The notes below the pieces were generated by a model. That model saw only the letters and a program-made list of their open reading frames with translations, ran no database searches and was not told where the DNA came from. Of a stretch of 41,035 nucleotides of DNA, positions 30,708 to 39,941 are shown piece by piece. The position numbers were made by a program, and so were the translations under genes. The stretch's first letter is position 1. The number at the start of each line of letters is the position of its first letter. Source of the stretch: an uncultured Muribaculaceae bacterium (GTDB lineage: Bacteria > Bacteroidota > Bacteroidia > Bacteroidales > Muribaculaceae). Where the stretch lies: positions 1 to 41,035 of the forward strand of contig CAJTYC010000013.1 in assembly GCA_910584185.1 (NCBI GenBank), given 5' to 3'.

Positions 30708-33164
30708 CTACATGAACCAACCCGCGATATGGAATGTGCAGAATGCAAGCACCCATGCCAAAGCGGTGTTGTAGATTATTGAGAATGCTGTATATTTCCA
30801 GCTCCCTGTTTCTCTCGTGATTGCTGCCAATGTGGCGATGCAGGGGAAGTAGAGCAGCACAAACACCAAGAATGCCAGTGCGGATGCCGGTGTGAATGGT
30901 GCCTGCCCGGTTATCTTAGATGGTGTCTTGAGTCTTTGTGCAAGTGCATCCGCATCGTCATCTCCCACGTAGAGTACTCCCAATGTGGATACCACCACCT
31001 CTTTAGCAGCGGCTCCGGCTATCAGTGACACGCATGTCTTCCAGCCGAATTCCATAGGACGAACCACCGGTTCCACCGCTTTGCCGATATAACCCAATAT
31101 GGAGTGCTCTTGCTGGTATTCGTTTGTCACCATTTCTTCGAGTTGTGCTGCATCTGTGTTGGCCAATGTTTCGGCCGGCATCTCTGAAAGAGCCTCAGTG
31201 CGGAAGTCTTGCGGCACTTGCTCGGCTTTGTAGCGTGGAAAGTAGGAGAGTGCCCATATGATTATCGAGGCCACAAGTATCAAGCCTCCCATCTTTTTAA
31301 GATATTGCTCGGCTTTGCCCCACATGTTGCGCATCGTTGCCTTAAATGTAGGTATGCGGTAGGGGGGCAGTTCCATGACGAAGGGTGTCTCATCGGCTTT
31401 GAACCAGAATTTGCGCAGCAGCTTGGCCGTTATTACAGCCATCACAATGCCAAGCAGGTATAGCCCGAGAAATACTAACGCGCCATGCTGTGGGAAGAAT
31501 GCTCCGGCGAGCAACACATAGATAGGTATTCGTGCCGAGCAACTCATGAATGGGTTGATAAGTATTGTGATGAGTCGGCTCGATTTGCTCTCGATTATGC
31601 GTGTTGACATTATCGAGGGCACGTTGCAACCAAATCCCATCACAAGCGGTATGAACGATTTGCCGTGCAGGCCCATCTTATGCATCAGCTTGTCCATTAT
31701 GAAAGCTACACGCGCCATGTAGCCGGAGTCTTCCATAAAAGATATGAAGGCATACAGTATCAAGATGTTGGGCAGGAACACGATCACGCCACCCACGCCG
31801 CCAATCACACCGTCGAGCAGCAAGTCTTTAAGCGGGCCGTCGGTCATATAGTTGCTGACCAACCCTGAGAGCCACGACACTAAGCTCTCTATCCATTCCA
31901 TCGGGTAACTTCCCAATTCGAATGTGCACCAGAATGTCAGCCACATCACGGCTATGAATATCGGGAATCCGAAGAGTTTGTTGGTCACGAAGGCGTCGAT
32001 TATCTTGGTGGTCTTCTCTTCTTTTTCAAGCGACCCTTCCTGTGTCTCTGCCAGTGCTCCCTGCACAAACCCATATTTGGCTGCCGAGATGGCTGAGGTG
32101 GTGTCTTCACCCAAGTCTTGCTCGATCTTTTTCTCTTCTTCGTCTCGCAGTTTGAGCCAATCCGGATAACCGGGTCTAGTGCGTAGCATGTCTTCTACCT
32201 CCGGATCGCGTTCGAGAAATTTTATGGCGAGAAATCTCGGAGAGAAATGGTCGGAGATGTCAGGGTCTTTTTTGAACTCTTGGTTGAGTGCCGCCACACC
32301 TTCCTCGATTTCGGGGTTCATCTTCACGTGTATGTGGCGTGTGTCGGGATGCTTCATCTCGTAAACCTCTATAATGGTGTCGAGTAGTTTCTCGATGCCC
32401 CAGCCGGTCGATGCTATTGTAGGCACAAACGGCACTCCAAGCATCTTGCCAAGCTCTTTGTGGTTGAGCTTCACATGGCTCTTCTGAAGCTCGTCATACA
32501 TGTTGAGGTCTACGACCATCGGCAAGTTCATGTCGATGAGTTCGGTGGTGAGATAGAGGTTGCGCTCTAAGTTGGAGGCCACCACCACGTTGACAATCAC
32601 GTCGGGGGTCTCTTCCCTCAAGTAGCGCATCACGTATAGCTCTTCGGGCGAGTAGGCTGATAACGAGTAGGTGCCCGGCAGGTCTACGATCTTGAATTTG
32701 TAGCCCTTGTAATGCATGGTGCCTTCTTTGGCCCCGACTGTCACACCGGCGTAGTTGCCCACGTGCTCGCGTGCTCCCGATACCATGTTGAATAGTGAGG
32801 TCTTGCCGCAGTTGGGATTGCCGATAAGCGCTATGTTGATGGTGCGGTGCGGACGCCCGTGTGAGTCATCCTCCCCAACTGTGTCATTATCAGGCTTCCG
32901 GTTGTCATCTTCGAAGTGGCGTTCTGCTTCATGCCATTCGCTCACCGGCTGCACGTCCATCAGGTTAGCCTCTGCCCTTCGGAGTGACACCTCATAACCC
33001 ATGAGCTGATATTTTACTGGATCCTGAAGCGGCGCGTTCAGGATACACTTTATTTCCCTTCCCCTCACAAAGCCCATCTCCATGACGCGCTTGCGAAACG
33101 CTCCATGTCCGAATATCCTCGTTATGACACCGGATTCTCCCGGTTTAAGTTCTGATAGACGCAT
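30708..33164 (-). CDS. feoB: fused FeoA-FeoB ferrous iron transporter
   Basis: Inner-membrane Fe(II) importer of 818 aa. Residues 1-75 are a FeoA SH3-like domain (MRLSELKPGESGVITRIFG). A linker leads to the FeoB G domain with GNPNCGKTS (115-123), DLPGTYSLS and a later NMYDE at the G4 site. The membrane part (about 400-818) has two Gate regions, including FIPLVMGFGCNVPSIMSTR with the conserved Cys. The ATG at 33164 starts directly with the FeoA domain; a TTG five codons earlier is less likely. The FeoA-FeoB fusion is common in Bacteroidales. It has a strong predicted promoter and a leader of about 140 bases. Confidence 0.95.
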   Translation of the reverse strand: MRLSELKPGESGVITRIFGHGAFRKRVMEMGFVRGREIKCILNAPLQDPVKYQLMGYEVSLRRAEANLMDVQPVSEWHEAERHFEDDNRKPDNDTVGEDDSHGRPHRTINIALIGNPNCGKTSLFNMVSGAREHVGNYAGVTVGAKEGTMHYKGYKFKIVDLPGTYSLSAYSPEELYVMRYLREETPDVIVNVVVASNLERNLYLTTELIDMNLPMVVDLNMYDELQKSHVKLNHKELGKMLGVPFVPTIASTGWGIEKLLDTIIEVYEMKHPDTRHIHVKMNPEIEEGVAALNQEFKKDPDISDHFSPRFLAIKFLERDPEVEDMLRTRPGYPDWLKLRDEEEKKIEQDLGEDTTSAISAAKYGFVQGALAETQEGSLEKEEKTTKIIDAFVTNKLFGFPIFIAVMWLTFWCTFELGSYPMEWIESLVSWLSGLVSNYMTDGPLKDLLLDGVIGGVGGVIVFLPNILILYAFISFMEDSGYMARVAFIMDKLMHKMGLHGKSFIPLVMGFGCNVPSIMSTRIIESKSSRLITILINPFMSCSARIPIYVLLAGAFFPQHGALVFLGLYLLGIVMAVITAKLLRKFWFKADETPFVMELPPYRIPTFKATMRNMWGKAEQYLKKMGGLILVASIIIWALSYFPRYKAEQVPQDFRTEALSEMPAETLANTDAAQLEEMVTNEYQQEHSILGYIGKAVEPVVRPMEFGWKTCVSLIAGAAAKEVVVSTLGVLYVGDDDADALAQRLKTPSKITGQAPFTPASALAFLVFVLLYFPCIATLAAITRETGSWKYTAFSIIYNTALAWVLAFCTFHIAGWFM

Positions 33165-33219
33165 TGTGTGTAATTTCAATCGTTGCCATAACAGTCAGCT
33201 TGCGACTATTTCCAAGTCT

Positions 33220-33289
33220 AAGTTAACTTCATCGAAGCATAAGTTCGCATGATTAATTAAGCGTTAGATTCATAGAAGCAAGCGTTAGC
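33220..33289. other. feoAB leader with palindrome and direct repeats
   Basis: Perfect 10-bp palindrome AAGTTAACTT (33220-33229), and AAGCGTTAG twice, at 33260-33268 and 33281-33289, 21 bases (two helical turns) apart. They lie within the predicted 5' leader. A regulator-binding role is only a guess; I see no clear Fur box. Confidence 0.3.
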
Positions 33290-33310
33290 TGGTTTGGCCT
33301 CATTATTATG

Positions 33311-33342
33311 CAAATTTACAACCAAACTTTAGCATAACCAAA
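33311..33342 (-). promoter_or_regulatory. TTTG-N20-TAAATTTG promoter of feoAB
   Basis: Minus strand TTTG (33342-33339), 20-base spacer, TAAATTTG (33318-33311): a complete match to the Bacteroidetes consensus. The transcript would start near 33304, about 140 bases before the ATG. Confidence 0.6.
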
Positions 33343-33390
33343 TTCCAATCTAATTTTACCCACTTTTGGGTATTCTTGATATAATAAAGA

Positions 33391-33426
33391 AATTGCTCCG
33401 CAAGAAAAATATCAAGCGGAGCAATT
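33391..33426 (-). terminator. terminator of the uvrB-ygiQ-S9 peptidase operon
   Basis: Perfect 11-bp stem AATTGCTCCGC (33391-33401) with GCGGAGCAATT (33416-33426), 14-base loop. On the minus strand it is followed by TCTTTATTATAT. It lies directly after the heptamer array at the peptidase stop codon. Confidence 0.65.
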
Positions 33427-33454
33427 CCTAATTCCTATTTCCTAATTCCTAATT
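33427..33454. repeat. 7-bp tandem repeat containing the S9 peptidase stop codon
   Basis: Plus strand CCTAATT, CCTATTT, CCTAATT, CCTAATT (four units). The peptidase stop codon (33449-33451) is inside the last unit. A partial AATT continues into the terminator stem at 33423. Confidence 0.75.
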
Positions 33455-35545
33455 CTTAAGGTATTTGTCAAGGAAGCGGAAGAAGCAGCGTTGCCAGAGT
33501 ATTGCGTTCTGAGGTTTCAGAATCCAGTGGTTCTCGTCGGGGAATACCACGAGTTCTGCTTCAAGTCCGTGCATCTTCGCTGCGTTGAATGCCTGCATGC
33601 CTTGCGAGGCGAGTATGCGGTAGTCGAGTTCGCCTACGGTTATCAGCATCGGCGCTGTCCAGTTGTTCACGAATTTGTGGGGCGAGTTGGCGAAGGTGCC
33701 CTGTGCAGTGGCATTATCTTTCTCCCAGTATGCGCCGCCCATGTCGAAGTCGGCAAACCACATCTCTTCTGTCTCCAGATATTGTGCTTCGATGTTGAAG
33801 ATGCCTGCGTGGGCGATAAGTGCTGCGTAGCGTCCATCGTTATGGCCGGCAAGCCAATATACTGAGAAGCCTCCGTAGCTTGCTCCGATTGCTCCGACCT
33901 TGTCGGCATTGACATATGGCTGTGCCTTGATATAGTCGGTAGCTGCGTAATAGTCGCGCATGTTCTGGCCTCCGTAGTCTCCTGAAATCTGTCGGTTCCA
34001 TTCTGTGCCGAAGCCGGGAAGTCCGCGGCGGTTGGGAGCTATTATCACGTAGCCGTTGGCTGCCATAATCTGGAAGTTCCAGCGGTTGCTCCAGAATTGG
34101 CTAACTGCCTGCTGAGGACCACCTTGGCAGTAAAGTATGGCAGGATATTTCTTGTTGGGGTCAAAGTCAGGAGGAAGTATCACCCAGCAGGTCATCTCTT
34201 TGCCATCAGATGTGGGCACAAGCACTTTCTTCACTTCACCGAGCTTGAGTTTTGCAAGCACCTCTTTGTTCTCAAACGAAAGTTGCTTCACGTCGCCGGT
34301 CTTTACCGATACAATTTCGTTGGGATAGCTCATGGAGCGGCGCATGGCAATTGCCTCTGTGTCGCTTATGGGTGTAAGGGCGGAGAAGTCTGCCTGCTCT
34401 TCTGCTATTGTAGTTATGGCGCAGCTTGCCACATCTATGGTGAACACGGGCTCAGTGCCTTGGTAGTAGCCGGTAAACCAGATGCTCTTGCCGTTAGGAG
34501 CCCATGCAATCTGCTCGGGCCAGTAGTCCCACTCGGCGGTCAGGTCTCGGCTCTGGCGTGTCTTCATGTCCATCACCATGAGGCGCTTCTTGTCGCTCTC
34601 AAACTTGGGTGTGACCATGGAGAGCCATGCGAGCTGGCTGCCATCGGGCGAGAACACCGGGTCTGTGTCGTAGCCGGGAAAGCCGTCGCCTGTAAGCTGC
34701 TCGGTCTTGCCATCTTCGAGCGTGTAGAGATACAGGTTGCTGTCGGTAGAGAACACATAGTCTTTGCCGGTCAGTTTGCGGCTCACATACACAAGGCTCT
34801 TGCCGTCGGGTGCCCATGCGAATGCGTCCGTGCCTCCAAATGGGCGCATCGGACATTCAAATGGCTCTCCGGCCATTATGTCTTTAGCATCTTTTATTTC
34901 GTTCTTGTTGAACTCTGCCACAAACGGATGCGGTATCTTGGTTACCCATTCATCCCAGTGCTTGTAGCCAAGGTCGTCTATCACGCGTCCTGTTGTCTTC
35001 GGAAGTCCCTCAAAGAGTGTGCTGTCTTTGTCCAATGCGTCGATGGGCGATGAGAACACCACATGCTTTTCATCCGGGCTCACCTTGAAGCATTCGATGC
35101 CGTTCTTTTCGCCGGTGATTCTCTTGGCTTCACCTCCGTCTGCTTTCATGCAGTATATCTGGCTCGCGTCGGTCTCTTTGTCGTGACGCAGAAACACCAG
35201 CTCTTCGCCATTGTTGATCCATTGCAGGTTAGACTCTGAAGCGGCCGATTTCGTAAGGCGCTTCACGTCGCTGCCATCTGCATTCATCACGTAGATTTCG
35301 GCGTTGCTCTTGTTTTCTTCCACACTGCTATAGGCCACGGTGTAGGCAATCTTCTTGCCGTCGGGCGATGGTGTCGGTTCTGAAACTCTGCCAAGCCCCT
35401 CAAGTATTTCGGGAGTCATGAGGCCGTTCTCAATCTTGAGTTCCGGCTTTTCGATGATGACGTCGTCGCTTTTCCCTTTGTCGGAACATGCTCCAAGCGC
35501 CACCGGCAATAACATTGCACACATGGTTAATCCTGTTTTGTTCAT
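33449..35545 (-). CDS. S9-family prolyl oligopeptidase, exported lipoprotein
   Basis: A 698-aa serine peptidase. The N-terminus has a lipobox (ALGAC, Cys 20), so it is probably anchored in the periplasm or outer membrane. Residues about 50-440 are a TolB/DPP-like beta-propeller with repeated SPDGKK, APDGKSL and SPDGSQL motifs. The C-terminal alpha/beta hydrolase domain has the triad S556 (GASYGG), D641 (GELDYR) and H673 (DENHWI). It likely trims peptides as a dipeptidyl or oligopeptidyl peptidase. It follows ygiQ by 12 bases and its last codon lies in a heptamer repeat. Confidence 0.92.
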   Translation of the reverse strand: MNKTGLTMCAMLLPVALGACSDKGKSDDVIIEKPELKIENGLMTPEILEGLGRVSEPTPSPDGKKIAYTVAYSSVEENKSNAEIYVMNADGSDVKRLTKSAASESNLQWINNGEELVFLRHDKETDASQIYCMKADGGEAKRITGEKNGIECFKVSPDEKHVVFSSPIDALDKDSTLFEGLPKTTGRVIDDLGYKHWDEWVTKIPHPFVAEFNKNEIKDAKDIMAGEPFECPMRPFGGTDAFAWAPDGKSLVYVSRKLTGKDYVFSTDSNLYLYTLEDGKTEQLTGDGFPGYDTDPVFSPDGSQLAWLSMVTPKFESDKKRLMVMDMKTRQSRDLTAEWDYWPEQIAWAPNGKSIWFTGYYQGTEPVFTIDVASCAITTIAEEQADFSALTPISDTEAIAMRRSMSYPNEIVSVKTGDVKQLSFENKEVLAKLKLGEVKKVLVPTSDGKEMTCWVILPPDFDPNKKYPAILYCQGGPQQAVSQFWSNRWNFQIMAANGYVIIAPNRRGLPGFGTEWNRQISGDYGGQNMRDYYAATDYIKAQPYVNADKVGAIGASYGGFSVYWLAGHNDGRYAALIAHAGIFNIEAQYLETEEMWFADFDMGGAYWEKDNATAQGTFANSPHKFVNNWTAPMLITVGELDYRILASQGMQAFNAAKMHGLEAELVVFPDENHWILKPQNAILWQRCFFRFLDKYLKN

Positions 35546-35557
35546 GGTTTTGTTTTG

Positions 35558-37483
35558 TTATTTGTGTTTTGGGTTAGAGGATTTTTTATATTTTATGGTA
35601 CGGTCTGTTTTCTTGTCATTTTTGCCGTACCGTTTTGCATTTTTGTTCTCAGGTTCGGTCTCTTTGTTTGCGAAACTGCGGTTGCCATACAATGCCTGTA
35701 TCAAGTCTGGGCGGTGCATCTTGCGCAGTTCGTTTATGATGCTTTGCCGCGTGTCAGGCTTCCACCAGAAGAAAAATTGGCGTTGGGCCAGTTTCTCCTT
35801 CTCGCTCCGTGCGGTGTAGATTTTCTCGCCGGTGTAAGGGTGATAGCCGGAGTAGTATATCTCGGTTGCGACGGTCATCGGTGTCGGCGTGAAGTCTTGT
35901 ACTTGCTCGAGATGAAAGTCGAGTTTCTTTGTTATTGCAGCGAGTTCAGCCATCTGCTCTTCATGGCATGCCGGATGCGAGGAGATGAAGTAGGGGATGA
36001 GCTGCTGCCGGAGTCCGGCCTCTTCGTTCACTTTGTCGAATATGCGTTTGAATTGCCGGAATTGCTCGAAGCTCGGTTTGCGCATGCATTGCAGCACTTG
36101 GTCGCTCGTGTGTTCGGGTGCCACTTTCAGGCGTCCGCTCACATGATCGGTAATCAACTCGCGCATGTATTGGCGGTTCACCTTATCTTTTTTAGCGTCG
36201 CCTGTCGGAGCCATGGCAAGGTCGTAGCGAACTCCACTGCCGATGAATGATTTCTTGACACCCGGCAAACTGTCGACTGCGTGGTATACTTCGAGCAGTT
36301 TCGAGTGGTCGTTGTCAAGATTGGGGCAGGGCTTGGGATGCAGGCATGAGGGGCGTGCGCATTTCTTGCATATCTCTTTGTTGCGGCCTCCCATGGCGTA
36401 CATATTGGCTGAAGGTCCTCCAAGGTCTGATATGTAGCCCTTGAAGTCTTGCATCTGCGTGACTTGCTTTGCTTCTCTTACTATCGAAGCTTTCGACCTT
36501 GAGGCTATGAATTTGCCTTGATGTGCCGATATGGTGCAAAATGCACACCCTCCGAAACATCCCCTGTGCATGCACACCGAATGCCGTATCATTTCATAGG
36601 CAGGTATTACTTTACCTTTATAACGTGGATGTGGAAGCCGTGTGTAGGGCAAGTCAAATGCCTTGTCGACTTCTTCGGTGGTCATGGGGGGCAACATCGG
36701 GTTGATTTTGACCATCTTGCCTCGTGCCTTCTGCCATATGGTCCGGCCTGCATATTTATTTGACTCTTCCTCTACATGCTTGAAGTTGAGTGCTTGGAGT
36801 TTCTTGTTTTTCAAGCATTCTTCGTAGCTATGCAGCACTATATCTTCGGCTCCGGGTATTTCGTCGGTTATAAAGGCTGTTTGAAGCACATCGTTTATAT
36901 CTCCGATTTTCTCTCCGTTATCGAGCCTTCGTGTAAGTTCGAGCATGGTCCGTTCACCCATGCCATATACCACCATGTCTGCTTGCGCGTCGAGCAATAT
37001 GGAAGGACGTAGTCTCTCCTCCCAATAGTCGTAGTGCGCTACTCGTCTGAGCGATGCCTCTATGCCACCGGCTATTACCGGCACGTCAGGATAAAGCTCT
37101 TTCAGAATTTTCGAGTATACGATAGTGGGCATGTCAGGACGCATGCCATGCCGCCCGGCGGCTGTGTAGGCATCATCATGGCGCAGTCGGCGGTTGGCTG
37201 TGTAGTGGTTCACCATGGAGTCCATGGCTCCTGCCGATACTCCGAAAAAGAGTCTCGGTTTGCCAAGTTTTTTGAAGTCACGCAGGTCATCGCGCCAGTT
37301 GGGCTGTGGCACAAGTGCCACCTTGTAGCCGGCAGCCTGCAGTGTCCTTCCGATTACGACTGCCCCAAACGATGGATGGTCCACGTAGGCGTCGCCGCTG
37401 AATATTATCACGTCGGGTCTATCCCAGCCAAGTGCCTCCATCTCTTCGCGAGAGGTGGGCAGGAAATCACTTTTCTGTGCCAT
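35558..37483 (-). CDS. YgiQ-family radical SAM protein
   Basis: A 641-aa protein. The N-terminal part (about 1-200, DVIIFSGDAYVDHPSFG) is the YgiQ-type B12-binding-like domain. The radical-SAM cluster motif CFGGCAFC (Cx3Cx2C) is at about residues 315-322. More cysteines follow at CKKCARPSCLHPKPC and may hold another cluster. The C-terminus is basic and low-complexity (NAKRYGKNDKKTDRTIKYKK). The reaction is not established for the family. It overlaps the end of uvrB by 17 bases and precedes the S9 peptidase by 12 bases, so all three are probably co-transcribed. Confidence 0.92.
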   Translation of the reverse strand: MAQKSDFLPTSREEMEALGWDRPDVIIFSGDAYVDHPSFGAVVIGRTLQAAGYKVALVPQPNWRDDLRDFKKLGKPRLFFGVSAGAMDSMVNHYTANRRLRHDDAYTAAGRHGMRPDMPTIVYSKILKELYPDVPVIAGGIEASLRRVAHYDYWEERLRPSILLDAQADMVVYGMGERTMLELTRRLDNGEKIGDINDVLQTAFITDEIPGAEDIVLHSYEECLKNKKLQALNFKHVEEESNKYAGRTIWQKARGKMVKINPMLPPMTTEEVDKAFDLPYTRLPHPRYKGKVIPAYEMIRHSVCMHRGCFGGCAFCTISAHQGKFIASRSKASIVREAKQVTQMQDFKGYISDLGGPSANMYAMGGRNKEICKKCARPSCLHPKPCPNLDNDHSKLLEVYHAVDSLPGVKKSFIGSGVRYDLAMAPTGDAKKDKVNRQYMRELITDHVSGRLKVAPEHTSDQVLQCMRKPSFEQFRQFKRIFDKVNEEAGLRQQLIPYFISSHPACHEEQMAELAAITKKLDFHLEQVQDFTPTPMTVATEIYYSGYHPYTGEKIYTARSEKEKLAQRQFFFWWKPDTRQSIINELRKMHRPDLIQALYGNRSFANKETEPENKNAKRYGKNDKKTDRTIKYKKSSNPKHK

Positions 37484-39593
37484 TGACGCTTTCTGTTAGT
37501 TGTTTGCTTTGTATGTCCTGCAGCTTGATGAGTTCATCGCGAAGCAGGGCGGCTTCTATGAAGTCGGTGCGCTTTGCTGCTGCTATCATGTCGCGGCGCA
37601 CTTTCTCGGTCATTGTGTCGAGTTCGTTGCTGCTCATGTATTCTATCACCGGGTCGGCTGCGACGGTCACTTTGTGCTCCTCTTCTATATACGCTCGCGG
37701 TGCTGCATTCTTGCTCTGTTGCTGCTGCGTCTTTGTGGTCTGTCGTCGTGATGACCCGCTGTCGCGTCTCGGCTTGCGGTCGGTATCTTTCTCCTCATAT
37801 ATCTCAAGGAGGTCGGTGCTCACGTTTTTCACTATCTGTTTGGGCGTGATGCCATGCTCCTTATTATATGCCATCTGTTTTTCGCGGCGGCGCTCTGTCT
37901 CGTCGATTGTGCGCTGCATGGAGTCGGTGACTTTGTCGGCATACATTATCACTTTGCCGTTTACGTTGCGGGCGGCACGCCCTGCCGTCTGTGTAAGCGA
38001 ACGGTGGTTGCGCAGGAATCCCTCTTTGTCGGCATCGAGGATTGCCACGAGGCTGACCTGCGGCAAGTCTAATCCTTCTCGCAGCAGATTCACCCCTATC
38101 AGCACGTCGTATACGCCTTCGCGCAGGTCTTCAAGTATCCTGATGCGCTCTAATGTATCCACGTCGCTGTGTATGTATGCAGACTTTACTCCCCATTTGG
38201 TCAGGTGGCCATGAAGCTCTTCTGCCATGCGCTTTGTGAGCGTGGTAACCAACGTCCGTTCCCCGGCTTCTGTGCGCAGCCTTATCTCTTCCATAAGGTC
38301 GTCTATCTGGTTGAGCGTCGGACGCACTTCTATCTCCGGGTCTAAAAGCCCGGTGGGTCGTATTATCTGTTCTGTAAACACTCCCTCTGTCTGCTGCATC
38401 TCGTAGTCACCGGGCGTGGCGCTGACATATATTACCTGTGGCGTCAGCTTTTCGAATTCTTCAAATTTAAGCGGCCTGTTGTCGAGGGCCGCCGGGAGTC
38501 GGAAGCCATATTCCACCAAGTTCATCTTGCGCGAGAGGTCGCCGCCAAACATGCCCCGCACCTGGGGTAATGTCACGTGGCTCTCATCTATTATAGTCAG
38601 GAAGTCTTTGGGGAAGTAGTCGAGCAAGCAGAACGGACGTGTGCCAGGCGAGCGTCCGTCGAAGTAGCGGGAGTAGTTCTCTATGCCACTGCAATGACCC
38701 AGTTCTTTTATCATCTCGAGGTCATAGGTGACGCGTTCGCGAAGCCGTTCGGCTTCAAGTATGCGGCCTTCGCGCTGGAAGAAGTCACACTGTGCGCCGA
38801 GGTCAAGGCTTATCTGGTCTACTGCCTTCATGGTCCGCTCTTTGGTGGTCACGAAGATGTTGGCCGGATATATGTTGAATCCTTCCATCTCCTCTATCGG
38901 CATGCCGCTCTGCGGGTCTACGGTCTGTATGCGCTCTATCTCATCGCCCCAGAACATCACCCGAAGCTGTATCTCCTCAAATGAGAGCATGATGTCGACC
39001 GTGTCTCCTTTAACGCGGAACTGACCTCGAAGCAGATCCATCTCGGTGCGGCTGTATAGTGAGTCGACGAGCCTGCGCAGAAATTCGTTGCGAGATATCT
39101 TTTGGCCTACCTTCACGTTAACCACCGTCTGCGCGAAGTCCTCGGGGTTGCCCATGCCATATATGCAGCTCACAGAAGACACCACTATCACGTCGCGACG
39201 CCCTGACAATAAGGCTGCGGCCGTCGATAGCCTCAGTTTGTCAATCTGCTCGTTTATGGCCAGGTCTTTCTCTATATATTTATCAGAACCGGGTATGTAG
39301 GCCTCCGGCTGGTAGTAGTCGTAGTAGCTCACGAAGTATTGCACGCTGTTTTGCGGAAAGAAGTTCTTGAATTCCGCATACAGCTGAGCTGCGAGTGTCT
39401 TGTTGTGCGACAGTATCAAGGTAGGTCGTTTCACCTGCTGTATCACATTGGCCATGGTGAAGGTCTTGCCTGATCCGGTCACGCCTAACAGTGTCTGGTG
39501 GGGGAGTCCCTCCTCCACACCTCTCGACAGCTCCGCTATCGCTTCAGGCTGGTCACCCGTGGGCTGGTATTCCGACGTCAGTTTAAATTCCAT
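37467..39593 (-). CDS. uvrB: excinuclease ABC subunit UvrB
   Basis: DNA-damage verification helicase of nucleotide excision repair, working with UvrA and UvrC. It is 708 aa, slightly longer than E. coli UvrB. Walker A GVTGSGKT is at residues 37-44. The damage-clamping beta-hairpin region is YYDYYQPEAYIPGSDKYIEK; helicase motifs include TIIDESHVTLPQ and GINLLREGLDLP-like GVNLLREGLDLPQVSL. A UVR domain (about 655-700) ends the protein after a Gln/Ser/Lys-rich linker. It heads the uvrB-ygiQ-S9 operon. Confidence 0.97.
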   Translation of the reverse strand: MEFKLTSEYQPTGDQPEAIAELSRGVEEGLPHQTLLGVTGSGKTFTMANVIQQVKRPTLILSHNKTLAAQLYAEFKNFFPQNSVQYFVSYYDYYQPEAYIPGSDKYIEKDLAINEQIDKLRLSTAAALLSGRRDVIVVSSVSCIYGMGNPEDFAQTVVNVKVGQKISRNEFLRRLVDSLYSRTEMDLLRGQFRVKGDTVDIMLSFEEIQLRVMFWGDEIERIQTVDPQSGMPIEEMEGFNIYPANIFVTTKERTMKAVDQISLDLGAQCDFFQREGRILEAERLRERVTYDLEMIKELGHCSGIENYSRYFDGRSPGTRPFCLLDYFPKDFLTIIDESHVTLPQVRGMFGGDLSRKMNLVEYGFRLPAALDNRPLKFEEFEKLTPQVIYVSATPGDYEMQQTEGVFTEQIIRPTGLLDPEIEVRPTLNQIDDLMEEIRLRTEAGERTLVTTLTKRMAEELHGHLTKWGVKSAYIHSDVDTLERIRILEDLREGVYDVLIGVNLLREGLDLPQVSLVAILDADKEGFLRNHRSLTQTAGRAARNVNGKVIMYADKVTDSMQRTIDETERRREKQMAYNKEHGITPKQIVKNVSTDLLEIYEEKDTDRKPRRDSGSSRRQTTKTQQQQSKNAAPRAYIEEEHKVTVAADPVIEYMSSNELDTMTEKVRRDMIAAAKRTDFIEAALLRDELIKLQDIQSKQLTESVNGTEK

Positions 39594-39617
39594 CTATATC
39601 CTTTTTGCTTTTGCTTA

Positions 39618-39649
39618 CAAATATAATATAATCTAACGGGGTTTGCAAA
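39618..39649 (-). promoter_or_regulatory. TTTG-N20-TATATTTG promoter of uvrB
   Basis: Minus strand TTTG (39649-39646), 20 bases, TATATTTG (39625-39618): full consensus. The start would be about 15-20 bases before the uvrB ATG. No LexA-like box is obvious. Confidence 0.6.
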
Positions 39650-39674
39650 TTATTGTTTTTTTGTTTGAACCTTG

Positions 39675-39706
39675 TTTGCGGTTGACATGTTGTATAAATA
39701 GTTACG
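39675..39706 (+). promoter_or_regulatory. possible promoter of the 49-aa gene
   Basis: TTTG (39675-39678), 20 bases, TAGTTACG (39699-39706). The -33 box and spacing are right; the -7 box matches four of six fixed positions. It lies 27 bases before the ATG. Confidence 0.35.
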
Positions 39707-39732
39707 AAACCAATTAAATAATCTTAATCATT

Positions 39733-39882
39733 ATGGAAAAACATGAAATCAACGCAGGCCTTCATCTTGGCCTCGCCATCGCGAAATTGTTTATGAAAGC
39801 TGCCGGTGTTGCCGCTGCCATTTGCCTCGTTAAGGAAGTGCATAGGGTGCATAAGGCTATCGAACGCAGGGAGCATAAATAA
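39733..39882 (+). CDS. 49-aa small protein with one hydrophobic helix
   Basis: Translation: MEKHEINAGLHLGLAIAKL then FMKAAGVAAAICLVKEVHRV and HKAIERREHK. A moderately hydrophobic central helix (about residues 8-33) is followed by a basic, His-rich tail. Support for it being real: a promoter-like sequence upstream, a terminator 14 bases after the stop, and no competing frame. No family recognised. It could be a small membrane-associated protein. Confidence 0.55.
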   Translation: MEKHEINAGLHLGLAIAKLFMKAAGVAAAICLVKEVHRVHKAIERREHK

Positions 39883-39895
39883 TATCGGAATTCAT

Positions 39896-39931
39896 AAGGT
39901 AGCCGTAGCTCGTGCTTCGGCTATCTTTTTT
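39896..39931 (+). terminator. terminator after the 49-aa gene
   Basis: Stem AAGGTAGCCG (39896-39905) with CGGCTATCTT (39918-39927), one G-U pair, 12-base loop, then a run of T (TTTTTT through 39931). It separates the 49-aa gene from the DUF308 gene. Confidence 0.75.
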
Positions 39932-39941
39932 CTAAACCCAT

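Noticed and set aside
34097..35053. 318-codon plus-strand open frame
   Set aside because: Antisense to the S9 peptidase propeller; no start signal or recognisable domain.
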